DNA of 64,000 nt. Source: Clostridium frigidicarnis. Lineage in GTDB: Bacteria; Bacillota; Clostridia; Clostridiales; Clostridiaceae. The stretch spans positions 124,001 to 188,000 of the forward strand of contig NZ_FOKI01000007.1 of the NCBI RefSeq assembly GCF_900111985.1, in the 5' to 3' direction. The notes under the pieces were generated by a model. It saw nothing but the letters and a program-made list of their open reading frames with translations. It was not told where the DNA came from and searched no databases. The position numbers and the translations under genes were made by a program. Positions 56,854 to 64,000 of the stretch are shown here, in pieces. The stretch's first letter is position 1; every line of letters begins with the position of its first letter.

Positions 56854-57126
56854 CTATTTTAATTTTTCTTTGTTTATAATTCTTCTTATACTTTTCTCTG
56901 AAAGATAATATCTCTTAGCTAATTCATCAATTTTTTCTCCATAAACATATCTATTAAAGATCTCACAATCTCTTTTTTTAAGATTGCTTCTTGTGCCATT
57001 CTTTTCACCCCAAGATTTTTCATTTCCGTTTTTCCTAGGAATATATAAACATTCACCATCAATATATTCTTGAATTACTTTTATTATTTCCTCTGGTAAT
57101 ACATTTTGGGCTTTAATATATGCCAT
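56854..57126 (-). CDS. CD3324-family small regulator
   Basis: 90 residues from ATG at 57124-57126 (TGAGGAG eight bases upstream). AYIKAQNVLPEEIIKVIQEY, DGECLYIPRK, a charged central loop (NEKSWGEKNGTR) and a C-terminal helix-turn-helix (NRYVYGEKIDELAKRYYLSE, KSIRRIINKE) follow the clostridial CD3324-type pattern, related to Mor-like activators. It is a probable DNA-binding protein. A perfect palindrome at 57216-57238 in its leader is a candidate site for autoregulation. Confidence 0.8.
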   Translation of the reverse strand: MAYIKAQNVLPEEIIKVIQEYIDGECLYIPRKNGNEKSWGEKNGTRSNLKKRDCEIFNRYVYGEKIDELAKRYYLSEKSIRRIINKEKLK

Positions 57127-57215
57127 AGTCTTCTTCTCCTCAATATAAAAATTTGAAGCTATTAAAAAGACTACTACCAAAGTAATTTAAATTATTTTTT
57201 TAGTTTTACTTTACC

Positions 57216-57238
57216 TTCATAGTAGTCACTACTATGAA
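57216..57238. promoter_or_regulatory. perfect palindrome, candidate operator
   Basis: TTCATAGTAGT-C-ACTACTATGAA, 11-bp arms around one base, about 90 bases upstream of the CD3324-type start. The length and the lack of a T run fit a dimeric repressor site better than a terminator. The binding protein is unknown. Confidence 0.5.
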
Positions 57239-57302
57239 TATATATAATATTTAAGCGTAGGATATTTCATAACCTTCACCTTGCCTTTCAAAATAATCTA
57301 TA

Positions 57303-57322
57303 TGTTATTTTTTGAATGTGCC
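57303..57322 (+). repeat. isolated right end of the palindromic repeat
   Basis: TGTTATTTTTTGAATGTGCC matches the right arm of the family; no left arm is found upstream. Similar orphan AATGTGCC ends occur at 30383-30390 and 32889-32896. Confidence 0.5.
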
Positions 57323-57748
57323 TTATATGTTCTTTTTCAGAAAATACCTTTTATGATTTTCTGGACATTCATCTAATATACCAAACACCTCATATCCATG
57401 CTTAATATAAAAATCCTTTGCTTGAAAATCAAAAGTATCTAAATGAATTAATTTGCATCCCTTTTCTTTTGCTATTTTCTCCACTTCGTTTAATAGTATA
57501 GAACCATATCCTTCTTTTCTAAACTCTTCTTTAACCCATAAAATATCTACATAAAGACAATTCCAACAATACAACACACTATTTATTCCTGCTAAAACAT
57601 TTCCATGTTTATCTTTTATAACTCTATTAATTGAAATAAAAGGTTTTTCTTGTGTAAAAGGAACCTTTGATAAATTATACTCAACTATTCCATTATCCAC
57701 CAAGTTACATTCTTCTGATTTACTTTTCTCAATTATATAATCCCTCAT
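57323..57748 (-). CDS. GNAT family N-acetyltransferase
   Basis: 141 residues. GNAT pattern typical of small, fast-evolving acetyltransferases: DILWVKEEFRKEGYGSILLN (motif A with R-x-x-G-Y-G-S), EKGCKLIHLDTFDFQAKDFY and KHGYEVFG. Acceptor unknown. ATG with TTGGGGGG upstream. The orphan right arm of the palindromic repeat abuts its stop codon. Confidence 0.87.
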   Translation of the reverse strand: MRDYIIEKSKSEECNLVDNGIVEYNLSKVPFTQEKPFISINRVIKDKHGNVLAGINSVLYCWNCLYVDILWVKEEFRKEGYGSILLNEVEKIAKEKGCKLIHLDTFDFQAKDFYIKHGYEVFGILDECPENHKRYFLKKNI

Positions 57749-58172
57749 ATATATCCCCCCAATTTTATATGATAACTATCAACAAGAGTAATCCTCATTT
57801 ATATACTATTAAATAACCCCTATTTAATATGAAAATCACTTTATTGCTAATAACACTTACATCTTTAAGTACTATTAACCATTATCACTTTTACCTATAT
57901 ACTAAACAATTGTATAAATTATATCATTATTTACAATATAATGTATATATTTTTCAGGTGAGATCAAAGTAGCTATGCCATTCTTTGAGTGACAAGTTTA
58001 GCGTATCAAGTGATAAGTTATGGTTGAAAACCACAGGTTTTCTTGAAAAATATTTCTTACTTCATTCCCAATTACAGCTCTTCAATTCTCAATTTCCAAA
58101 CCTCTTTAACCCTAGACTTCATCAACATTTTACAGTCGGAAATTTTTATACTTTCCTCGTACATTTAAATTA
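57749..58172. other. intergenic region with degenerate repeats
   Basis: 424 bases. Around 57987-58025 GAGTGACAAGTT ... AAGTGATAAGTTATGG resembles, inverted, the stretch near 59437-59470. From 58100 to 58160 ACCTCTTTAACCCTAGACTT ... ATCAACATTTTACA repeats the sequence at 32935-33000. No gene with a ribosome binding site seen. Confidence 0.45.
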
Positions 58173-58238
58173 GGCACATGAAAGAAAATAACAATTCAAA
58201 TATACTAGCGTACTGATTTGTTATTTTTTGAATGTGCC
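58173..58238 (+). repeat. palindromic intergenic repeat, short copy
   Basis: 66 bp: GGCACATGAAAGAAAATAAC ... TACTAGCGTACTGATTTG ... TTATTTTTTGAATGTGCC. The centre retains part of the inner right arm of the long copies. Confidence 0.8.
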
Positions 58239-58256
58239 TTATATAACCATAAAATA

Positions 58257-58291
58257 AAAACTGTAGAAACTTAAAAAGTTTCTACAGTTTT
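58257..58291 (-). terminator. terminator of the pentapeptide gene
   Basis: AAAACTGTAGAAACTT / AAGTTTCTACAGTTTT, a perfect 16-bp stem with a 3-base loop, three bases past the stop codon. Confidence 0.9.
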
Positions 58292-58293
58292 CA

Positions 58294-58950
58294 TTAGATA
58301 AGTCCTTCTGCTATATAATTTTCTAAAAATCTTATTAAATAGCTTAAGGTGCAAAAATCTCTATCTATTTTATTTTCCATTATATTAAGTCCTTTAATTA
58401 AAACTTCCTCTTTAAAGTTTTCTAACAGTATACTTACATTAAGTAAATTAATGCTTTTATCCTTTGTATCAAGAACTCTTGATGATTTTATAAAGTTATT
58501 ATTCATTGCATTTTTTACTGCTTCTTCCAATGAAGCGCTTATTTCAATATCAGGCATTTCATCAAAAACCTTTATGTTTGTATTACTTATGTTTAAATTT
58601 TGTGCTTTACTAACATCAGTAAATATAAATATTACATTTTTAAATTTTGCATCTCTAAAATCAGTTCCATCTAAGTTTACAGAATCAAATACAGTATTTT
58701 CAAAAGATGCAGCTCTAAACTTACTACCTTTTAAATTACTTCCAATGAATTCTGCTTGTTTAAAGCTACATCCATAAAAGTCACAAGACTTAAAATGAGC
58801 ACCCCTAAAACTTACAAAATTGAAATTTGAATTTGTAAAATTACAATTATAACAGTTACTTCTAGCAAGATTTTTATACATAAAGTTCTTATTAACTTTT
58901 TCTATATTATTATAATTGAAGTTTCCTTTAACACTTTGATTTCTAGCCAT
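58294..58950 (-). CDS. pentapeptide-repeat protein
   Basis: 218 residues. About 25-130 form some twenty pentapeptide repeats of the A(D/N)(L/F)XX kind (FTNSNFNFVSFRGAHFKSCD, AEFIGSNLKGSKFRAASFEN, VNLDGTDFRDAKF), predicting a right-handed quadrilateral beta-helix. The C-terminal about 80 residues (ASLEEAVKNAMNNNFIKSS...NYIAEGLI) are helical. Members include DNA-mimicking gyrase protectors, but most are uncharacterised, and no specific role can be assigned. ATG with TGGAGGTA upstream. Confidence 0.85.
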   Translation of the reverse strand: MARNQSVKGNFNYNNIEKVNKNFMYKNLARSNCYNCNFTNSNFNFVSFRGAHFKSCDFYGCSFKQAEFIGSNLKGSKFRAASFENTVFDSVNLDGTDFRDAKFKNVIFIFTDVSKAQNLNISNTNIKVFDEMPDIEISASLEEAVKNAMNNNFIKSSRVLDTKDKSINLLNVSILLENFKEEVLIKGLNIMENKIDRDFCTLSYLIRFLENYIAEGLI

Positions 58951-59486
58951 TGTTGTACCTCCAGTAAAAATATCTCTATTTTTATAATTAATTTTTTCTT
59001 ATGATTTTCTTTGTTCCCACAAGTTCCATTAATATATAAATCTTTATATATTAATATCAAACTCAACCTTCAAACTCATTAGCCCTAACTTTTAACTTAA
59101 AAAGCACTATTGTAATTTATGAAATTTATCAAGACTCTAAACTTTCACCCCATAAAACATAATTTGCCGCTTCCTAAGCACATTTATCACTAAAAAAGTT
59201 GTTACTACATCTATTATATCAGTTTTATCCCATTGCTACCATTGCTAATACTTTAACCCTTAGTTCTAGATTAATGTATTACTTTTGGCAAACTCTACTC
59301 ATTTCATATACTTTAACCCTTATTTATTACTAATTTTTTTATCTCATTACAACACTTTGTACATTATCTCTTATTAAATTCACATAAAATACTATAAAAT
59401 ATCTATATAACTTGCAATTGCTATAAACCAATTTATAATTTATCACTTTTTAATCATAACTTGTCACTATCCAAACTATTTAAGTT
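58951..59486. other. intergenic region, repeats of ACTTTAACCCTT
   Basis: 536 AT-rich bases. ATACTTTAACCCTTA occurs twice (about 59250 and 59310), related to the CTCTTTAACCCTA repeats at 32.9 and 58.1 kb. Near 59437-59470 there is a TTATCAC...ACTTGTCACT stretch shared in inverted form with 57.99 kb. No gene recognised. Confidence 0.4.
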
Positions 59487-61478
59487 TTAACTCTTAACCA
59501 TTTTCTTTGCTCCATTATAAGTCGCTGCAAAATATCCACCATAAATGGTAAGTAATATTAATGATGTAATTAAAATATATTTTATAATATTTTCATTTCC
59601 AACAACTGAAACAACATTTGATACTATTTTAAGCCCTACTATAGAGTGTACTATTGCTAGTGACAAGGGCATCATGAAATATATTCCAACCTGAGTTAAT
59701 ATAGATTTATTAATCATCTTATCATCTACCCCAATTTTTCTTAGTAATTTATATCTTTCTATATTATCAGCTGATTCTGATAGTTGCTGAAGAGCTAATA
59801 CTGCTGCTGAAGTAATTAAAAATATTACTCCTATATAAATTGCCAGATAAGAAACTACTACACCAATTCCTGTGGAACTTGCTAATATTACTTCTTTCTC
59901 AAAAACTAATATAGTATTTTTATTTCTATCAATTAATCCTTTAACCTCTTTATTAAATCCCTTTTCCATAGCAAGTTTATCACCTTTAAAATTTAAATTT
60001 AAAGACGATTTAATTATATTTAATCCATCCACCGCAGAATCCTCTACTATAAATACACACATATCATTTGCGTTTTTTATTGTTGAGTTGCTAGTAGTAA
60101 CCTCTATGACCTTATTTTTTGATGGATCCAAGGATGGTCCGTTAATATTAATTTTTGTTTTCCTATCTAAAGACTCTTGTATTATTTTTGTTAAGCTAGT
60201 TGCATTTGTATATGATGCATATTCATGTTTATTTAATTTAATTTCTGCTTTTCCTATCATTCTCATTATATTATTAAAATCTGAAAGTTTTATAACAGGA
60301 ATACTCTGATTTGTTGCTACTGGATAAAACGAACTTCCTTTTTTCATTCCATCCTCAGTAAAAAAATCTTTAAAACCTATATTACTTCCATAAGTACAAT
60401 ACTTTACATACTTTTCAGCATATTTATTTATATCTAAATTACTTTCTTTTAACGCTTTTTCGATATCTTTATTGCCAATATTACTAGTTAAAGTTACATC
60501 AAATTGTGTTAAATCCTTTATATCATTATTTAAAGACTTAGAAACACCTAGTCCTGCTGATAATGTGCATATTGCAAAAAAGATCATTAAACATATAAAT
60601 GTCATAGATATAAATGTTGTGTTTATTTTACTATTAATTTGTCTTAATACAAACATGTTTAAATCTTTCAAATAACTTTTTTTGTTGCTTTGTGCTATTT
60701 TCAACAAAAATCCTGATAATGAAAAGAAAAACAGGAAGGTTCCAATACATCCCAAAATAATAGGTATCAGATTAAATCCATTAAGTTCTGCTACCCCTTG
60801 CTTTAAAACCATATAGTAAGCAATTCCAAGTGTAGTTATACTTAATATGAATATAATAAATGATACCCATATATTTTTAATCGTTACTTTTTGATTTTTT
60901 CTGCTTGATGTAATTAAATCTATTAAGTTTATTTTCCCTATAGATATAGAATTAAATAAAAATACAACTATATATATCAATCCAAAACACCCAATGGTTT
61001 TAACACATGCACTTTTAGAAAATATAAATTTAAAGCTAGTAAGTTTAGTCTGAAACATTTTTGCTGTTAATATTGATAATCCTTGAGAAAGAAACATTCC
61101 TAAAATTAATCCTATACCTAAAGATATTAATCCTATTATTATAGTTTCCATAAATAATATCTTTGAGATACTTCTCTTTTCCATACCTAGAGTCATGTAA
61201 ACTCCAAATTCTTTTTTTCTTCTTTTTATAAGGTAACCATTAGCGTAAATTATCAAGAATCCAAGTATAAACGATATAAACACTGAGGCTACTTCCATTA
61301 CCTTACTAATCATCTCAAAGCCACTTTCTTGATAGCTATTAACTTCCATCATTACCTTTTGAGACTCTATAGAATTAAATGTATAAAATATACATACTCC
61401 AAAAACTAATGTTAAAAAATATATTGTGTAATCCTTTAAACTTCTTTTCATATTTCTAAGTGCTAGTCTAGAATACAT
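59487..61478 (-). CDS. BceB-type ABC transporter permease
   Basis: 663 residues from ATG at 61476-61478 (AGGAGGTGACC upstream; an in-frame GTG lies inside that site). Ten membrane helices and a large extracellular domain (about 305-525) between helices 7 and 8, with FtsX-like modules at both ends, is the BceB layout. Such permeases sense and detoxify cell-wall antimicrobial peptides (bacitracin, lantibiotics), and the large loop is the sensor. Overlaps the ATPase gene by 11 bases. Served by the two-component system upstream. Confidence 0.88.
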   Translation of the reverse strand: MYSRLALRNMKRSLKDYTIYFLTLVFGVCIFYTFNSIESQKVMMEVNSYQESGFEMISKVMEVASVFISFILGFLIIYANGYLIKRRKKEFGVYMTLGMEKRSISKILFMETIIIGLISLGIGLILGMFLSQGLSILTAKMFQTKLTSFKFIFSKSACVKTIGCFGLIYIVVFLFNSISIGKINLIDLITSSRKNQKVTIKNIWVSFIIFILSITTLGIAYYMVLKQGVAELNGFNLIPIILGCIGTFLFFFSLSGFLLKIAQSNKKSYLKDLNMFVLRQINSKINTTFISMTFICLMIFFAICTLSAGLGVSKSLNNDIKDLTQFDVTLTSNIGNKDIEKALKESNLDINKYAEKYVKYCTYGSNIGFKDFFTEDGMKKGSSFYPVATNQSIPVIKLSDFNNIMRMIGKAEIKLNKHEYASYTNATSLTKIIQESLDRKTKININGPSLDPSKNKVIEVTTSNSTIKNANDMCVFIVEDSAVDGLNIIKSSLNLNFKGDKLAMEKGFNKEVKGLIDRNKNTILVFEKEVILASSTGIGVVVSYLAIYIGVIFLITSAAVLALQQLSESADNIERYKLLRKIGVDDKMINKSILTQVGIYFMMPLSLAIVHSIVGLKIVSNVVSVVGNENIIKYILITSLILLTIYGGYFAATYNGAKKMVKS

Positions 61479-62238
61479 CTCTTTGGTCACCTCCTAAAAG
61501 AGTAACAACCTCTATTATTTTACTAAAAAACTCTTTTCTTGAATCATTTCCACGAATTAATTCATTAAATATCTTTCCGTCTTTTATAAATAGAATTCTT
61601 TTTGCATAACTAGCTGTAAATGCATCATGAGTTACCATCATAATAGTTGCGTTCATTTTATTATTAAGATTTTCTAAACTATCTAGTAACATTTTTGCTG
61701 ATTTTGAATCTAGTGCACCTGTTGGTTCATCTGCTAATATTAAAGATGGTTTAGTTATTATAGCTCTTGCTGATGCTACTCTTTGCTTTTGTCCTCCTGA
61801 TATTTCATAAGGATATTTACGTAAAATCTCTGTAATGTTAAGCTTCTCAGCAACATCCATAACCCTTGTATTTATTTCATTGTGGTTTACTCTTGATATT
61901 GTTAAAGCTAAAGCTATATTTTCATAACAGGTTAATGTATCTAAGAGATTAAAATCTTGAAATATAAAACCAAGTTCTTTTCTTCTAAATTCTGCAATTC
62001 TCTTTTTGCTAAGTTTTGTAATATCATTTTCTGATATATAAATATGTCCACTTGTTACTTTATCTATTGTTGAAATACAATTTAAAAGTGTTGTTTTACC
62101 ACTTCCCGATGCTCCCATTACTCCAACAAATTCTCCTTCATTTACATTAAAGCTTATATTATTAATAGCCTTTGTAATATTCCCTTTGTTTCCATAATAC
62201 TTCTCGATGTTTGCTATGTTTAAAATTTCTTTATTCAT
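61468..62238 (-). CDS. BceA-type ABC transporter ATP-binding protein
   Basis: 256 residues, complete ATPase: Walker A GASGSGKTT (42-50), Q-loop GFIFQDFNLLDTLT, signature YEISGGQKQRVASARA, Walker B LILADEPTG and switch His in MVTHDAF. MacB/BceA class. ATG with GGGAGTG upstream. First gene of the transporter pair. Confidence 0.93.
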   Translation of the reverse strand: MNKEILNIANIEKYYGNKGNITKAINNISFNVNEGEFVGVMGASGSGKTTLLNCISTIDKVTSGHIYISENDITKLSKKRIAEFRRKELGFIFQDFNLLDTLTCYENIALALTISRVNHNEINTRVMDVAEKLNITEILRKYPYEISGGQKQRVASARAIITKPSLILADEPTGALDSKSAKMLLDSLENLNNKMNATIMMVTHDAFTASYAKRILFIKDGKIFNELIRGNDSRKEFFSKIIEVVTLLGGDQRDVF

Positions 62239-62371
62239 TAATTACACTCCCTTGCTCTTCATACCTATATATTAAAGGATACCAATATTTTCATCCATAG
62301 AATAAGCTAACAGAAATCTTACAATTTTGTTTGTTTAATATTTTTATCACCTCTAAAAATTAAAATATAAA

Positions 62372-62407
62372 AGCTATGAAATTAGGACATTCCTAAACTT
62401 CATAGCT
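62372..62407 (-). terminator. terminator of the two-component operon
   Basis: AGCTATGAA...TTAGGA / TCCTAA...TTCATAGCT stem with a 2-base apical loop and two internal mismatches, followed on the minus strand by a T-rich tail. It separates the histidine kinase gene from the transporter genes, which then need their own promoter (62240-62370). Confidence 0.8.
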
Positions 62408-62511
62408 CTTACCTACACTTTCAACTCTCCACATTCAACTTTCAACTTAAGAGAGATGATTTCATCATTCATTCTGAATTTTCAATTCTATATTGTCAAT
62501 TTGCTGTGTTT

Positions 62512-63525
62512 TTAATCAAATATAAGCATATTATTTTTAGGAAAGAGGATTGATACTGTAGTTCCTTGATTTTCCTTAGATTTTATCATTATGCTTAATC
62601 CTAACTTATTACAAAGTTTTTTGCATAAATATAATCCAATACCAGTGGACTCTCCAAAAATTCTACCATTTTCACCTGTATATCCTTTGTCAAAAGCCTT
62701 CATTAAGGATTTTTCACTGATCCCTATTCCATTATCTTCTATGTAGAGAACTACATCATTGTCATTTTTTTCACAATATATACTAAGAATTTTTTCATTC
62801 TTTTTCATATATTTTATAGAATTTGATATAATTTGATGTAATATAAATTCAAGCCACTTATTATCGCTATAAACATCTGCATCACAGTTTTCTACAACTA
62901 CCTTTACCTTATTTTGAATTAAACTATTAGCATTTTTCTTAATAGCTGCATTTATGCTCTTCCTAATATTGAATTTCTTTATTATATAATCTTTCTCAAC
63001 TTCATTACTCTTAGCATAAAACAACGTTTGTTCTATAAAATTTTCTATTTTTTCTATTTCTTCCTCTATACTATCTGTAATATTAGTCCTATTATTTTCA
63101 ATTAATAGCTTTGTAGCTGCTATTGGTGTTTTTATTTCATGAACCCATAACTCTATGTACTCTTGATATTCTTGATTATCACTGATAAAAGTTGAAATCT
63201 TATCATTCATAGATTTATCTGTTTGGGATACTATATCATATAATATCTTTCCCTCTAAGAATGTAGCTTCCTCAATCATATCAGAGATAATATACTTTTT
63301 CTCTAAAGAGCCTAAAGTCTCATATATGCCTTTATAATATTTTCTTTTATTATAAAAATCGTACAAATAAAAAATAATACTTCCAATAAAATTTAAAAAT
63401 ACTGTAAAAACAATAGCATATGTTCCTACACCTAAGGCATTTAACAATATAGATGTAAATATAAGCACACACAAGTGTACTAAAATAAAAATAACTTTTT
63501 CTTTAAAATATTCTAAGAATTCCAT
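62512..63525 (-). CDS. BceS-type sensor histidine kinase
   Basis: 337 residues. Two membrane helices (about 12-32 and 36-56) with almost no extracellular loop, a coiled linker, the H box ELWVHEIKTPIAA (His129), and N, G1 and G2 boxes (FILHQIISNSIKYM, LYIEDNGIGIS, GESTGIGLYLCKKL). The intramembrane-sensing layout is typical of kinases that take their signal from a BceAB transporter, which lies downstream. Overlaps the regulator gene by 13 bases. Confidence 0.92.
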   Translation of the reverse strand: MEFLEYFKEKVIFILVHLCVLIFTSILLNALGVGTYAIVFTVFLNFIGSIIFYLYDFYNKRKYYKGIYETLGSLEKKYIISDMIEEATFLEGKILYDIVSQTDKSMNDKISTFISDNQEYQEYIELWVHEIKTPIAATKLLIENNRTNITDSIEEEIEKIENFIEQTLFYAKSNEVEKDYIIKKFNIRKSINAAIKKNANSLIQNKVKVVVENCDADVYSDNKWLEFILHQIISNSIKYMKKNEKILSIYCEKNDNDVVLYIEDNGIGISEKSLMKAFDKGYTGENGRIFGESTGIGLYLCKKLCNKLGLSIMIKSKENQGTTVSILFPKNNMLIFD

Positions 63526-64000
63526 GTTAGAATATACCCTTGTCCTCTCTTAGTTTGCAAATAACCCTTAGCTCCTATATCCTCAAGTTTTCTTCTTAGT
63601 CTATTAACATTCACTGTCAAAGTATTATCATCTACAAATTCCTCAGATTGCCATAAAATTTTCATAAGATTATTTCTTGATACAATATTTTCTTTATTAT
63701 TGATTAATACATTCAAAATTCTACTTTCATTTTTAGTTAATTCTTCAGTATTATCATTAAATCCAACTTCACTTTTAGACATATTATATTTTATACCTTT
63801 ATACTCAAAAACATCTAAATTTGTACTTTCATATGTCCTTCTGATAATAGATGAAATTCTTGCAAGAAGAATTTGTGTATTATATGGCTTAGTTATAAAA
63901 TCATCTGCACCTAAATTCATACTCATAAGTTCATCCATATCACTATCCCTGCTTGTAACTACTATAATTGGAACATTAGACACTTTTCTAATCTCTCTAC
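63513..64000 (-). CDS. OmpR-type response regulator (partial)
   Basis: The C-terminal about 162 residues; the gene continues beyond the right edge. Seen: the end of the receiver domain (SNVPIIVVTSRDSDMDELMS, GADDFITKPY with the conserved Lys) and a full winged-helix DNA-binding domain (ESRILNVLINNKENIVSRNN, LTVNVNRLRRKLED, TKRGQGYIL). The phosphoacceptor Asp lies outside the window. BceR-type regulator for the adjacent transporter. Confidence 0.92.
   Translation of the reverse strand, partial: REIRKVSNVPIIVVTSRDSDMDELMSMNLGADDFITKPYNTQILLARISSIIRRTYESTNLDVFEYKGIKYNMSKSEVGFNDNTEELTKNESRILNVLINNKENIVSRNNLMKILWQSEEFVDDNTLTVNVNRLRRKLEDIGAKGYLQTKRGQGYILTWNS

Noticed and set aside
57212-57240. The palindrome at 57216-57238 as a terminator
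   Set aside because: One-base centre, no T run after the stem on either strand, and it lies upstream rather than downstream of the adjacent gene.
58349-58777. Plus-strand frame opposite the pentapeptide gene
   Set aside because: Antisense shadow with no ribosome binding site; the minus strand has an unmistakable repeat protein.

Overview
The window is AT-rich, has Shine-Dalgarno sites of the AGGAGG type and many TTG/GTG starts, and carries an eno / secG / rnr / smpB / ssrA backbone. Together with abundant sporulation-type genes this points to a low-GC, spore-forming Clostridium (sensu stricto). The species cannot be named from the sequence alone.

Layout. 1-6.4 kb: decayed gene fragments at the left edge, a secreted metallophosphoesterase, an SH3b/L,D-transpeptidase without signal peptide, tmRNA (ssrA), a DUF2207 membrane protein with a small membrane partner, and smpB. 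6.7-10 kb: GNAT, transaldolase-like aldolase, EamA transporter, DEDDh exonuclease. 10-32 kb: a spore-surface island of beta-propeller/coiled-coil proteins, two cysteine-rich DUF4489-type proteins around a 27-cysteine coat/exosporium-like protein, an ECF sigma/anti-sigma pair, a 2696-residue protein with 18 DUF11 repeats, a divergent 1140-residue DUF11-like protein, and two small proteins with SPOCS (DUF3794)-like sequence. 32-40 kb: SDR oxidoreductase, RNase R, a membrane pyrophosphatase homologue with degenerate catalytic motifs, SecG and enolase. 40-54 kb: an IseA-like lipoprotein, then a second surface locus with an FdtA/FdtB-type amino-deoxysugar set, FemAB-like and propeller glycosidase-like proteins, three glycosyltransferases, a collagen-like protein with 168 Gly-X-Thr triplets, and a DNRLRE/collagen/C1q-like protein. 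54-64 kb: an unknown winged-helix-like protein with a 51-codon neighbour, GNATs, a CD3324-type regulator, a pentapeptide protein, and a Bce-type antimicrobial-peptide module (two-component system plus ABC transporter) that runs off the right edge.

How the parts fit. The large surface proteins have extracellular-type architecture (DUF11, C1q-like, collagen, Cys-rich) but no signal peptide or cell-wall anchor. This is expected for proteins made in the mother cell and assembled on the forespore. Several of these genes are preceded by a repeated promoter pattern, AC-(16/17)-CATAnnnTA, which resembles the late mother-cell sigma-K consensus. The sugar and glycosyltransferase genes next to the collagen-like protein are the likely source of its Thr-linked glycan. 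My best reading is one programme that builds a glycosylated, disulfide-rich exosporium or spore appendage.

A family of short palindromic intergenic repeats (GGCACATGAAAG...GAATGTGCC, 55-160 bp) is scattered through the window. Two long copies show compensatory base changes in a stem, suggesting that the structure matters.
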